DNA of 64,000 nt from assembly GCA_961205875.1 (NCBI GenBank), contig OY540822.1, positions 9,426,501-9,490,500 on the forward strand, in the 5' to 3' direction. The DNA is from Sialis fuliginosa. Lineage: Eukaryota > Arthropoda > Insecta > Megaloptera > Sialidae. Of this stretch, positions 23,175 to 35,200 are shown one piece after another. The notes beneath the pieces are model-generated. The model saw only the letters and a program-made list of their open reading frames with translations, was not told the DNA's origin and searched no databases. The position numbers were made by a program, and so were the translations under genes. Within the stretch, counting starts at the first letter, position 1; the number at the start of each line of letters is the position of its first letter.

Positions 23175-23804
23175 AATGGCCGATCTCAACGCTTAACCTT
23201 AGCGATTATGGAACACATAAAAAAAATGTTGCACCAACGATTTAAGTGTTCCTTAAGTCGTTAAGTATCACCTAAATTTAAGTCCTAGTCAAAGTGATAT
23301 TTTAGTTCCACTTAACCTTAAAACTGTACACAAAAATGAATATTGAAAACATTTTTAATAAAATTATTGATGGCAATAGGTGTAATAGTTTATGGCATTT
23401 CAAGCCAAGTCTATTATAGATATAACTAACCATTTTCATGATATGTCAAAATTAACCTTTTTAAAACTGTTTCGTTTAACAAAGCCTCCAATGTTAGCTT
23501 TGATAGCTCGTTTGAAAAAAAAACTAGAATATTGATAGATGTCAGTAGTATTTCTTTAAACTAATATAAAAAATAACAAAAATTATAATACTTTGAAGTT
23601 TCATATATTTAATATATTTTTAATATAAAAAAGGCAATATATTATCTTCCTGCGTAAAACTCGTTCCTTTCTTTTATCGCTTTTGATGACTAACTATATG
23701 ATAAGATAGACCTGTGAGATCGACTTAAAATTTAGGTTTAACTTAAGACTAAGGAACACTTTGCTAAGGAACAGAAATAAGTTTGAGCGGTGAGACCGGG
23801 CATA
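23175..23804. mobile_element. Inverted-repeat element ATGGCCGATCTCAACGCTTAA
   Basis: The left end 'atggccgatctcaacgctta' is imperfectly mirrored at 23775-23804 ('gagcggtgagaccgggcat'). Sub-terminal blocks ('aacactt', 'aatttaggt') are also inverted. Non-coding. Confidence 0.6.
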
Positions 23805-25440
23805 AATGATTTTGACCTACATAAATTTTTTTCCTACGTTGTTTTAAATTATCAATTTTTGACAATTTTGTTTGTTAGTAAAAATAATTCATTGGGGGGT
23901 GGCAGATTTTGTGACGTATTTTTAGGCAGGGGGTTGAAAAAATGTGTTGCAGCGGGTAGAGGGGGAGAGAGGGGTCAAAAATGCGTAAATTTTGCGTGAC
24001 GTATTAATAACGTATAAATAATTTTTCGGAGCAGGTTTTTGGCTATTATTTTTTTAATGTTGCTGGTTTTATGAAACAATTGAATTGGTTTACTCAACAA
24101 TGAGATTTTACTGCTACAATTTGCGAAAGAATTGAAAATTTTTATAATAAGTCTTTGGGAACACATACAAACAGCTTTACAAAAATAAAGTTTTTACAAA
24201 AACTTTTATTGTTAATCTAAAACAGACATGATTCCTTTATTAACAATTTAATAAAACAAAAACAATTAAAGATAACAGGTCCTTATTTTCAGTGAATGTT
24301 CTGTACTGCAAAATGTTTATTTTCCAGGGGTATCAACTTAAGAAACGTTAAACTTTATTACAGCTTAAAAAAGTGTGTTTTCAGCCATTTTAATCAGCGT
24401 GGCGGATAAAAAAATGAATTTTTTTATTTTATTTTTAAATGGAGGTTGTAAGGGATTTTATAGCGAATAACTTTTATTTGAAACTTTTTTTTATATAATA
24501 CTTATTTAGACCGCTTTTAGCAAAATTCACGGACAACCAAAATCGGAGTAAACTTTGAGTATTATTCTAAACCACATTTGTAACAAATCTGTAAGTAGCA
24601 AAACTGTACCTAAAAATTCCTATTTTAGGTACTTTTTAGTCTAGACAGCCTGGACTATTTGTGTTTTTAAGTTTTTATACTAATTACATGAAATCAATAT
24701 TTCAACAAAATAACACGTTTTAAGGGTTTCTAAATTGAGTATGACCTTAATTATCACAATGCCGTATGCGTGTCTGTCGATCTGTCTGTCTGTGAACGCT
24801 TTATAATGTGAAACGGAAATAAATATTTATATTTAAAAAAAAACGCTGCATAATATAAATAACATGTTTAATTTATTAATATTTTTAAATAAATATTGTA
24901 TAAAATGTTAATATTTTCAAATTTATGTTCTAAAATAAAAATAAAAATTGTGATGGTCACTGCAGTTATTTATAAATATCATTTTGACCTCGTAGACCCC
25001 CATGAACTAAATTTTCGGTCTTAGTTCAAATTATTATTGACGTCTTATTCACTTTTCAAACCGATATAATTACCACGTCAAATAAACCATTCACAAACCT
25101 ATTATCATAATTGTTTCTATTGAAGAAACGTTGCAATTTCCACTGCAGCTAATAGGAAACAAATAATATTATAAATATGTATGTAGCCTTCACAGGTGAA
25201 AGTTTTAGAACCGTTCATCCCACGTTGTCCAGTTCAAAAGTTACATTGTACGAATAACCTGAAAATAATTAATGATTCAATTTTATTCTGAAGATACCAA
25301 TCTGTAGAATAAAATAACATATTGACTACTATGTTCATAATTAATTTGATTAATAAATAAGCAGTGGCGTCGTGAGTTTTTTTTACATAAGTATTAGTGC
25401 CAGTATTGTACTGCATGTTTTCTCTCTATCAGACCCAACA
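23805..25440. other. Gene-free interval with G-rich tract
   Basis: 23895-24000 is unusually G-rich and includes two 'tgacgtatt' words ~100 bases apart, like the remains of a transposon end. A (tctg)n tract lies near 24775. No gene is supported. Confidence 0.5.
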
Positions 25441-25745
25441 TAGGGCTGGAGTTCCGAAAACCGGAACCCTCAGAATCACTTGTAAATTTACAATTAATAT
25501 TCAATTACACCTAAAAAAATGCCTAAAGGGATTTTTGGCGACTCGAACCGGAAGGGGTGAAAAAAAAATGTTTTTTTATTTTTTCGTGATAGCTTCAAAA
25601 GCGTATTTTATTCAAAAAATTTGGTATTTATCCAGATTAACTGCATCTCTTTCATCCCAATAGTTTTGCCCTAAACAAAGCGGAGATATAATTATTTAAA
25701 AACAGTTTCTTACGGCAGAGATTGAATCTCCGTTTTTACCTAATA

Positions 25746-25885
25746 AAAACTAATCAACTTGATTTCGCCCCAATAGATTGCCCTAACCAAGGACAGTTAA
25801 CATGTATATTTCGCCCCAATAATAGAGTTTATAATTGTCCTTGGTTAGGGCAATCTATTGGGGCGAAATCAAGTTGATTAGTTTT
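25746..25885. repeat. 50-bp perfect inverted repeat, 40-base loop
   Basis: 25746-25795 (AAAACTAATCAACTTGATTT...) is exactly complementary to 25836-25885 with no mismatch. A related single arm occurs at 57548-57605 with several differences. Confidence 0.9.
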
Positions 25886-25966
25886 AGGTTGGTATTAACT
25901 TGCACACATGTATATATTTTTTATTTGTACATATATAAATTTATATAGATGTTAATATAAGTATAT

Positions 25967-26454
25967 AAGGTACTGGCACCAGTCTTGGATATAACCCCAG
26001 TAATGGCTATTTTTTAATTAAATGTACTGTATCAGAAAAATTTGTTGATATTTGATTACTACCATTTCTGAATATTAATCTATATACATTTAACTGTCTT
26101 ACAGCGTGATTTGATGACAATCGGCCAATAGGTATCAAAATGGTGCACATTTAAACTAATTGTTAGTATAATTTATTTATTAATTATTATATTATCATAG
26201 CAACTGCTTATCTTTTGTGTCGTAGTACTTATCATTTTGTAATCATTAGCAAGTGTCCATCACTGCGTGCTCATTACTGGTTTTACTTTAAAAAACAAAC
26301 AAACTATATGGCATTTGGTAATTAAATTGATTAAATAAAGAGTTACTTGTTTTATTAGTAACATAAGTTCATGATAATTACAAAAAAGAAGCCCGTCGAT
26401 CACAAAAACAATAAACCTTGCTCTTATAGCGGCCATAACTGGTGCCAGTACCTT
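25967..26454. mobile_element. Family A element, best-preserved copy
   Basis: Symmetric ends AAGGTACTGGCACCAGT and ACTGGTGCCAGTACCTT, flanked by AT. At 488 bp it serves as the family reference. Non-coding, presumably mobilised by a transposase encoded elsewhere. Confidence 0.85.
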
Positions 26455-26559
26455 ATGCATTTGACACAAAAACAATTTTTTTCACCCATTCCGCTTTGAA
26501 TTTTTGAATAAAAATTTAAAGCCACTCGGAGGGTTCCGGTTTTCAGAACTCCAGTAATG

Positions 26560-27139
26560 CGTTTGTATGCAGATGCTATAGTCTATAGTAAACAGCAATT
26601 GCCATTTCACTTAATGTTAATGCATGCGAAATATCGCCAAGTAACTTTTACTTTAAAGAAACACGGCTAAAGATGTGAACTCTGACACTGCAGTGGGGAT
26701 ATGTTCCATTTATAACCTTACCAACAAATGTTGATTTCATTGCAGCAATTTTATTAATGAATCTTTTTTCTGCGTCTTAACTCTACAATATTTTTTACCA
26801 GCGTGAAATAAAAATTTGTTAATTTTATTATATTTAAAGTTGTGCAAATATGAAACAATTTTAATTGTGTTTTATAATTATTTCTAAATGCTTTATTATT
26901 ATATTTTAAATACTAAATCAGTCAAGTGTAATTTTGGGAATGAGATAGACATTTCGGATATTTTTTATAAGATAAACTCCTGACTTTTACCAGTTTCAAC
27001 GTGTACTTTTATTTGCTTGTTTGTTTATTGGCAAACAAATATCTCACGATCTGTTGAAGTTAGAAAAAAAATACTTTCAAGTTATAAAATGTCAAATATC
27101 TGAAATTGTATGTCAAGCATAACTACATTATTTATAATG
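26560..27139. other. Gene-free AT-rich stretch
   Basis: No gene or element boundary was recognised. Confidence 0.5.
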
Positions 27140-27236
27140 TCCGGTATTATAAAGAAGCTCGCAAAATTTGCTAGCTTGCAAGCACTCTCAAATGGGGTGT
27201 TAATTCTATACTAGTATCTATGGAATTTAGAGCAGT
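27140..27236. repeat. Repeat shared with 31302-31410
   Basis: 'gtccggtattataaagaagc' to 'gaatttagagcagtgata' recurs at 31302-31410 in the same orientation with small differences. The word 'gcttgcaagcactctc' is also inside the adjacent hairpin. Confidence 0.75.
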
Positions 27237-27341
27237 GATACTTCAACTAATTGTAAAACAGTTGGCGACTTTGACCGTATAAATAATTTTCATAATATCA
27301 CCACTGTTTTAATACTGTTGGTGTTTACCTACAATGCGTGC

Positions 27342-27530
27342 GTGAAACTTGTCAAAGTCTTCAACAAACTCGAAGAACTGTCATATAAGTTTGATATCTC
27401 ATTCGAGAGTGCTTGCAAACTAGCAAATTTGCGAGCTCCTTTGTAATGTTAGCTTGCAAGCACTCTCGAATGAGATATCAAACTTATATGACAGTTCTTT
27501 GAGTTTGTTGAAGACTTTGACAAGTTTCAC
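27342..27530. repeat. 83-bp near-perfect inverted repeat
   Basis: 27342-27424 and 27448-27530 are complementary with about three mismatches and a ~23-base loop. Such a hairpin would make a Dicer-type substrate if transcribed (inference). Confidence 0.9.
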
Positions 27531-27534
27531 TGAA

Positions 27535-27725
27535 GAACCACTTATCCGATTTACGTGTTTTTTTTTTTAATTCAAAGAAAGGTTTTAATATATATTTTGT
27601 TACGTTAGGTAACATAAGGAATTAGCAGTGACGATAATAGTAAATCAAGTACGAAAAAAAGTTTGGAATACGCTTAAATATTGAACAATATAATGTAGTA
27701 AAGAATTGTGTAAAAATCGATCCTA
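27535..27725. repeat. Internal fragment of the Helitron family
   Basis: Matches 9652-9840 of the Helitron at 9589-10362 ('gttacgttaggtaacataag', 'gaacaatataatgtagtaaa'). Both Helitron ends are missing. Confidence 0.7.
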
Positions 27726-28019
27726 AATGTTTTTTCTTATTTTTTAAAGTCGAAGGTTTCTTAAAATTTCTAATTAGGGCCCCTATAACCAATAGCTATT
27801 CCGGCGCTGTAATATTGTTAACGTTACACATAGCTGTTACGTATTATGTAATTGTTTTGATGTATAATTTCCTTATAATTAATTGATACATTATCAACAA
27901 ATTATAGAGTACTAAAGGAAGTTTAAAATAGATCAACATCCTATGGTATCCAGTTTAGCTACTTTCGATATTCTGAATCGATGTATTTTTTGTTTAAATT
28001 TTTGTTTTGTAATATTTAT

Positions 28020-28634
28020 TGCTTCCTCGCAATATCGAAGATACGAGAAGCTTTGTGATCGTTTTAGAATGAAACAAAAAAATTGATCTCCGATTTCAAA
28101 ATTTTAAATTGATCTTTCCGTTTCAGATCAAGACAAACACTCTTCGTTCCGTGTCTGTCTGTCTGTCTCCTGAATCCTTGTCACTCGCATAACTCATGAA
28201 CCACTGAACCGATATTAATGAAACTTGGTTGGATGGTTCCATTTTAAAATCATCAAAATCGTGTGTAATGGGGAGGGGTGATATCCCAAAATATTTATTC
28301 TTTCAAGATATATCAAGAATATTTCAAGATATATTATAGAATATTTTTTGTAGAGCATTAAATTTCCTATAATATAGGTTTACAACGTTTGTTGTAAAAT
28401 ATTCCCTTACAAAGATTTATCTCAATTTTTTAAATTAATAATTACTTTGACATATTAAATGCCATTTTGACGTTTGCATAATTTTAGATTTAGATTAAAA
28501 TTGTCAAAAAATTAAAAATATACGAAAAAATAATCTAGGTACGTCTTATGAAAATTTTTTTTAATAAAATTGTATAAAAATTAAATGTCAGGCAATAATC
28601 GAACTACCTTTGGTGAATTTAGTACGAGGAAGCA
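28020..28634 (+). mobile_element. Family B element
   Basis: Starts TGCTTCCTCGCAATATCGAA and ends CGAGGAAGCA. Non-coding. Confidence 0.8.
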
Positions 28635-29278
28635 CTGTTCATTTACATGTTTTTTTTATATTTATTACTTTTTCGAAATGGTCGTGTGAAACAGTCCTAA
28701 ACGCTCGCTCCATATTTGTAACCGTTGTTGATTTCGCGAAGCAAGTTGTCAATAACAAATACGGACGGGTCAGTTTAAAATATGACTCAGAAATGGCCAA
28801 ACTAGGTCGATGACATACATAAACATGCATTCGATACTTTACGTCCTAAAATATTTGTAAGATGCGATCATCGTCGGATTTTGCTATAAGAGAAATTAAT
28901 CTAATTACTGTATCAAGTACAGTTGGACTCCTATAAGTTCGAAAAATTTATGTTCGAATTCCTTTTCATCGGAGAAGTTGTTCCCCTCACTCTTTACCGT
29001 CTTTTTATTGAGCATGCGCAAACGGTGAGAAAATAATTATTAAAGTGGTTTCATAATTATATAAATGGAAATATACGACATGTTTTTGCAGCCGAAATTT
29101 TTTTCATTGGGGTGATTCTTGGATGTTTTCCGAGTGTTTTTCTATAAAAATTTAAAAAATCCATAGAGCAGTTTTGAAAAAAAAATTAAAAATTTTTTTT
29201 TTAAACTACTCTAAAATATTCTCGAAGGCCAGAATGGGGCCTCCAATATGACCTAAACAAAATATAATTTATTTTCAG
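28635..29278. other. Gene-free interval just upstream of the first M13 exon
   Basis: It ends in a good acceptor (ttattttcag). Short frames on both strands (28610-28830) match no M13 N-terminal pattern and partly overlap family B, so they are not taken as exons. Confidence 0.45.
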
Positions 29279-32200
29279 GAGGCTGGAGTGTTCTTCGAGA
29301 ATGGTCAGTACAATCATGGGATTTTCGAAGGACCCTGGAGCGAATTCTAGCTCAGCATGGAGCGGCTCCATTCTTTCGGATTAGTGTAGAGCCCCACCCG
29401 AGACATCCGGGGAAGAGTAACATCGTAACAATCCGTCCAGCAGGTTTGGGCCTTCCAGATAGAAGTTTTTACTATTTGGATTCAGAAAATAATGTAAGCT
29501 TTATTATTATATACATATATATTCAAAATATTTCTAGAAAAAGAGGGTAATGCTCATGGGTGTACCCAGGATTTTGTTTAAGGGAGGGGGGGTCAAATAT
29601 TTTTTTTAGAAACTGATTTAATCGGCGCGTTTCGCCTAGGACCCCGCTGTAAAGGGGGGGAGGGAGTCTCAAAAAGATGGGTAATTGACTTTTTCAGGTG
29701 TTGAAGAAAAAAAATGTGTACTGCCATTATAAATGAGCATTATTGTAAACAAACATTGCGTAATTTTTCCTTTTTTCTTAAATATTCGATTGTTTCTGCA
29801 CTTTGTAACGTGAAATTCCGCGATTTTTGTCAACTCGATAGATTACTTTAAATCAATATTTCGGTGTGACGTATCGAGGAATTGTAAAAAGGTAATGAAA
29901 AATATTTATCATTTCAACAAAAAATATTCACGTTTTTAATTCTTTTTGAATTTTTTTTATCTTATACAAAAATACAAAAATGTATTCTACCTAGCTATCA
30001 ATTTTAGTTGGATTCATTCATTCTAATTCAGGTAAAAAATTGATCTAGCTTGACTGGTCTATAAGATAAAATAAATTAAAATAACAAATGTACATTGTCT
30101 AGAAATATTCTATACTTTTTGAGCACAAGCTAGGGAGGGGGCAAGCGCCCCTCTCTCTGCCCTCCCTGGGTACGCCCATGGTAATGCTGAAAACTCATTA
30201 TTCAATTTGTAAAAGTAAAATTCATAATTATAGTATAAATTTAAAAAAATTACAGATTGTGTCAGCATATAAAAGACTTATTCGAGATATAGTGAGTATC
30301 TTCGAAGCAACAGGAAGTGATGCTACAAAATTCAGTAACGACATGTTTCATTTTGAAAAAAGACTGGCTGAAATAACACCTGATACATCATCTCTAGAAG
30401 ATCCAATAGCAACCAACAATATCATAAGTGTTTCTGAACTAAAAATTACAGCGTCTATTGTAAGTGACAGCTACAATCATTTAAATAATTATTAGTATTT
30501 GTAATTAATACTAATTATTATTTCAGTTGCCTTTACGTGAGATTTTGGTTGCGATGTTTCCACAGGGGAAGATAACCGATGACACGGAGGTCCTTGTTTT
30601 GTCCTTAGACTATTTAACAGCTGTATCTGTCCTTATTTCTAACACAGAACGTAGTGCGTTGAATAATTATTATATGTGGACACTCGTGAGGGAATATTTG
30701 CCATACCTTTCATCAGAAGTCAGAGATGAACTCCATGTATACAACTCAGAACTTACAGGTATATATTGTATTTATACCGGAAGTAAATGCCATGCGAAAT
30801 ACCGAACCGGTGAAATTTTATGCACTCGTGTTTTTGAAATCAGAAACGGATGTTTGCCTACTATCGTTAGTTTTTTAGTTTTGTCTAATTGTTTTTGTTG
30901 TTTTTTTTTTGGAACGGTTTGTGATATAAAATAATGTTTTAACCCAGCAGTGGAAACGTTTGGTCTATCTGACCCAACGATATTTATTAAGAGCACTATT
31001 AACAAAATGAAATTATTTCTTTACTTATCAAATTGAATCATGTTAAACATCTCTAGGGTGACCAGGCCTCAGGTTTTGACCCGAAGTCTCAGGGTTTCGC
31101 TGCAATTTCTCCGGGTTTTGCAAAAAATGATGACAAGTAAAAAATAGAGCAGGGGGCGAAAAAGTGCAGATTAGGGTAGTAAATTTTATCAAAATAAAAA
31201 TAAAAAGAATAAAATAAAAAAGGTGTCTTCATTTACATGTCAGGATTTACAAAAACTAAAATCTGGTCACCCTAAACATCTGACATTCATTAGTTTTATG
31301 TCCGGTATTATAAAGGAGCTCCCAAAATAAGCTAGCTTGCAAGCACTCTCAAATGGGATACTAATTCTGTACTAGTATCTATGAATTAGCTATGGAATTT
31401 AGAGCAGTGACACTTTATACTGCCTCCCCTCCCCCCCTCTAGAAAAAAGTTGGTTCTGGCGACACTGTTCACTAATCTTAGAAATAAATATGGGGTATAT
31501 TATGTGATTTATAATAGACTGGGGATCTAATGACATTTTTTACTTAATAATAAAATAGTTATGTAATTAAAGAGTGCTTTAAATAACCCATAATGTATAA
31601 CGGGTCTGTTACACCCAACGTTCCCACTGACTTCACGATTTTTCACGTTTTCACTGCCGAATTGTTAATGTTTTGGTCTACATTCGCATTTTGAAAAATA
31701 CGTTGTAAATGTTAATTATTTTGATTTGTAACATTAGGTGTCAAACAGCCATTAGAAAGATGGGAAGAATGTGCAATTACAACAAGACGGTTCATGGGAT
31801 TGGCAGTCGAAACTCTATTGGAACATGAACAAAGAATTACAGATAGAGAAAGAGAGACTGTTTATAATACATTTACTGACATTAGAATAACTACAAAATC
31901 TCGTATTTCAGAAAGAAATTACCCATCTAATTTAGAAAAACATTTAATGCATAAGGTAACTTACATTTACATAATACTAATTCAATTTAATTTTTAAGGA
32001 TGTATGGCACATACAGTCTAAGTCAAAAATAATGTAATTATGAATTATTCACGTCAAATTGGTTTATAAACTACATAAACTATAAAAATACTTTTGTTTA
32101 AAACCTTATTTCCCATTATTGACTGTTATTTAAAAGAATATTTATGTTGATAATACAAAAAAATTTTATTCTAAATTCATCTGTCAGATATAAAAAACAA

Positions 32201-35200
32201 AAGAAGTATTTTATTGTTATAAATGATTGTTGCTAAATATGTAAGTGACGTGTTGTGAAAATTTCAGATTTTTCTCGATGCTTGAACCATGTGTTTTATT
32301 GGACTTTAACTGTCAATACACCATTCTTCCATAAGAGCCCATGTTAATTTAAAAAAATAATAACTTTCAAACTATATTGTAAAACCTTTTGAAAATTTGT
32401 GTGGGTACTTAAGATTTATAATGGAGTAACTTTTCCAAATTTCAACTATTTCTCTGCCATACATCCTTAAATAGGGCATCGAATTTTTCCCTTTTTTCAA
32501 AAAGGAAAAAACATTTATTGTTTTAGTTATCTACATTATCGTTACAAGTAGGTTTACCCCAACAGACAACTACAGACACTTTTCTTTCGGAATATTATGA
32601 AAAACTGTATATACAAAAATCGAATTTATTTCAAAATGTGTGGAATGGGTTTGACTTTCTTCGAGCCGAACAACAGCGTAGATATATAGATCCTCAAATG
32701 GAAGATATGTATGTTATAAAAATCAGGGCTTCGAACCGGAACTGAAAAACCGAAAACCGGAAAAACCGTTATTTTTTGCCGGAACAGAACCGAAATAAAA
32801 ATATCGGTTTTTACGGTTCAGTACATGTTAAAATACGCACGTTAACATGATCTTATTTCCCACTTCAATTGTCGTTCAGACTATCGTACAAGTTCCATAA
32901 AATATTCTAAATTATGGTAGAAATTTTTTTTTAATTCAAATAATTTTTTGTTTTAAAAAATCACTCGGAGCTGAACCAAAAACCGGAAAACCGTTATTTT
33001 TTGCGGAACGAAAACCGGAACCGAACCGAAATATATTTTTTTACTCGAACCGGAACGAAAACCGAAACGAAAAAAATAACGGTTCGAAGCCCTGATAAAA
33101 ATACAAATTAAATAACAAAATTATAAATTTGTTTGATTGTTTTTAGGATAATTCCGTATATTACAAAACAAGAACCTAATGTTGCTTATTCGCCGTATGG
33201 TAATATTGTGATAGTGCCCCAAATGTTTATAAGGGAACCATTCTTTAATGTCAGATATCCTAAGTAAGTATATACATATTAACCATAGACATAGAGAATG
33301 GATCACGCATCTGATTCGAAATCAAAGTCGTGTCAAAAGAAAAAGATAGAAACAGGTTTGGAATATACTTGTCTTTTTTTTAAACAGGAGTGTAACTATT
33401 TCATTCTTGGCCCCGAACATTAAAAATATTCATATATAAATAATTAACGTTATATAAAAATTTTATTTAAAAAAAAACAATTAGTTTCGAATTTTTTTAC
33501 CCAATTTTAATATCTTGTTCTTCTTTTTTCGTAGCTTCGTAATGTAACCTAATATCAAAAAAAATATTTAAAATTTTGTTAATATGTGCTGTTTGTAAGT
33601 GCAATCCACCTCATCATTTTGTAGCAACTACATGGGAATTGATTTAAAACTATTTTTTATTAATATATATTTAATATTTTTGGTAGCAAAAATGTTATTT
33701 TCCCGGAATATCCGTTCATAATTGTGCAAATTTCTATCAGATCAATTGATGTTTTTTTTTTTAATTTCCTCGATGAAATATGAACCATTATAGTATGTTT
33801 ATTGTTTATATTATTTACCTTTCTAATAAAAACTTATTGCACAAAAATCACAAGATAGATATACAAAAATATATCGGACAGAAATACTACCCTGAACTAT
33901 AGTAAGTTACAAATCAGATTATTAGAAAAAGAGATAGATATATTTCAAACTACACTGCATCTCTCTCTCTCACTTTTTAACAGATGTTACACCATTGTGT
34001 TAATACAGAATACACTGTCCATTCTCTATGTCTATGATATTAACAAATATTGCTTATATTACACATTTTTTACAGCTTCACAATTATGAACATATAAGAC
34101 AATTTTCACATCTTTGTTTATGTTTAGAATTTTTCCACCTGATAAAATTACACTTTCCATATTTTTTTTATTTTTTTTTTATCCATTGTTATTATTTTTG
34201 CGTAATTTTACAATTACAGCACTGTTTTTTCTTAATCAACCTACTTTAATAAATAAAAATTTGACTATCGCTATTTTTATGTTACTTTATACTTCAGAAA
34301 TATCACGTGCACAGGGCCGTAACTAGAGGCTCTGGAGCCCCAGGGCAGCAAGTGACCAAGGGCTCCCCACTATATGCAATATAAAAATTAAAGATCTTTT
34401 TTATATTTAGCCTAATTTATTTTCAAATAATATTCGCAGATCGGTTATATTTGGAAGACTTGGCATAGATATAGCAACAGCTGTGGCTTCAAGTGTTCTT
34501 CCTTATGGATCAATGTGGATAGCTAATAAGGGATTATTAACTCAATACCACCCTGCATACAATGAGTCCCTTATGTTAATAACAGAACCATTGAGTTGTC
34601 TGACTCAAGCAATCAATAATCAATACATAAATGCTCGAGATATGGTTAATTCTACTGTTTTGAATTCCATTATTCATTTAAATGCACTATTTTTAGCACA
34701 TAAGGTAGGGATCTTGTGTTTTGGCGACATAGTACTCTGGGATTATAATTGATTTTTCTTGTTTTTATCTTATTGGAGAAGTTGGCCCGATTATAAAAGT
34801 GTAAGGTGCCAGTCGATACCTCATTCGGATAAATAAGGTCCTACAAAAATAAAAACTTGTTTTTTGAAATCAAAAAGGTCCTTAAACTCATACATGTAAC
34901 TCTACTCCTTTATTTATTATATTTTTTTTAAATTCATGAAACCTTGAATTTAGGTATTTTCAGTATAGATCTTGGCTTCTGGGTGTAAGCCGCGTCGGTT
35001 TGGTCGTGTTATCGGCCAACGTTTCGTCACACATTGCAGTGGACATCTTCAGGGCTCTTCTAAAAGTGCACTTTTAGAAGAGCCCCTCTCACTCACACTT
35101 CTACGCCCCATATGGGCAAAAAGAGTTATATATAAAATTAAAGATAGTAAAATTCTCTATCAAAAAGGTCCTATACATATTTTTCGTCACACATTTTTCT

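Larger units (their letters stand above)
25443..26554. mobile_element. Composite inverted-repeat element CTGGAGTTC..GAACTCCAG
   Basis: The left end 'ctggagttccgaaaaccgga' is mirrored at 26530-26553. Inner blocks match too ('aaggggtgaaaaaaa' with 'ttttttcaccca'). A family A element (25967-26454) and a 50-bp perfect hairpin (25746-25885) are nested inside. No target duplication could be read. Confidence 0.6.

Noticed and set aside
28610..28830. Frames on both strands just upstream of the M13 gene as its missing N-terminal exon.
   Set aside because: No M13 N-terminal Cys or DPCxxFYxYACG-type pattern, and the left part is the end of a family B transposon.
32552..32596. Acceptor AG at 32550-32551 for M13 exon 5.
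   Set aside because: It would put the exon out of frame and hit a stop. The acceptor 'attgttttag' at 32526 gives an in-phase exon (LSTLSLQVGLPQQ) that matches the family.
34078..34110. A possible M13 exon after 'acattttttacag'.
   Set aside because: In the required phase it reads a stop after seven codons, and exon 34440 joins exon 33263 directly with family-consistent sequence.
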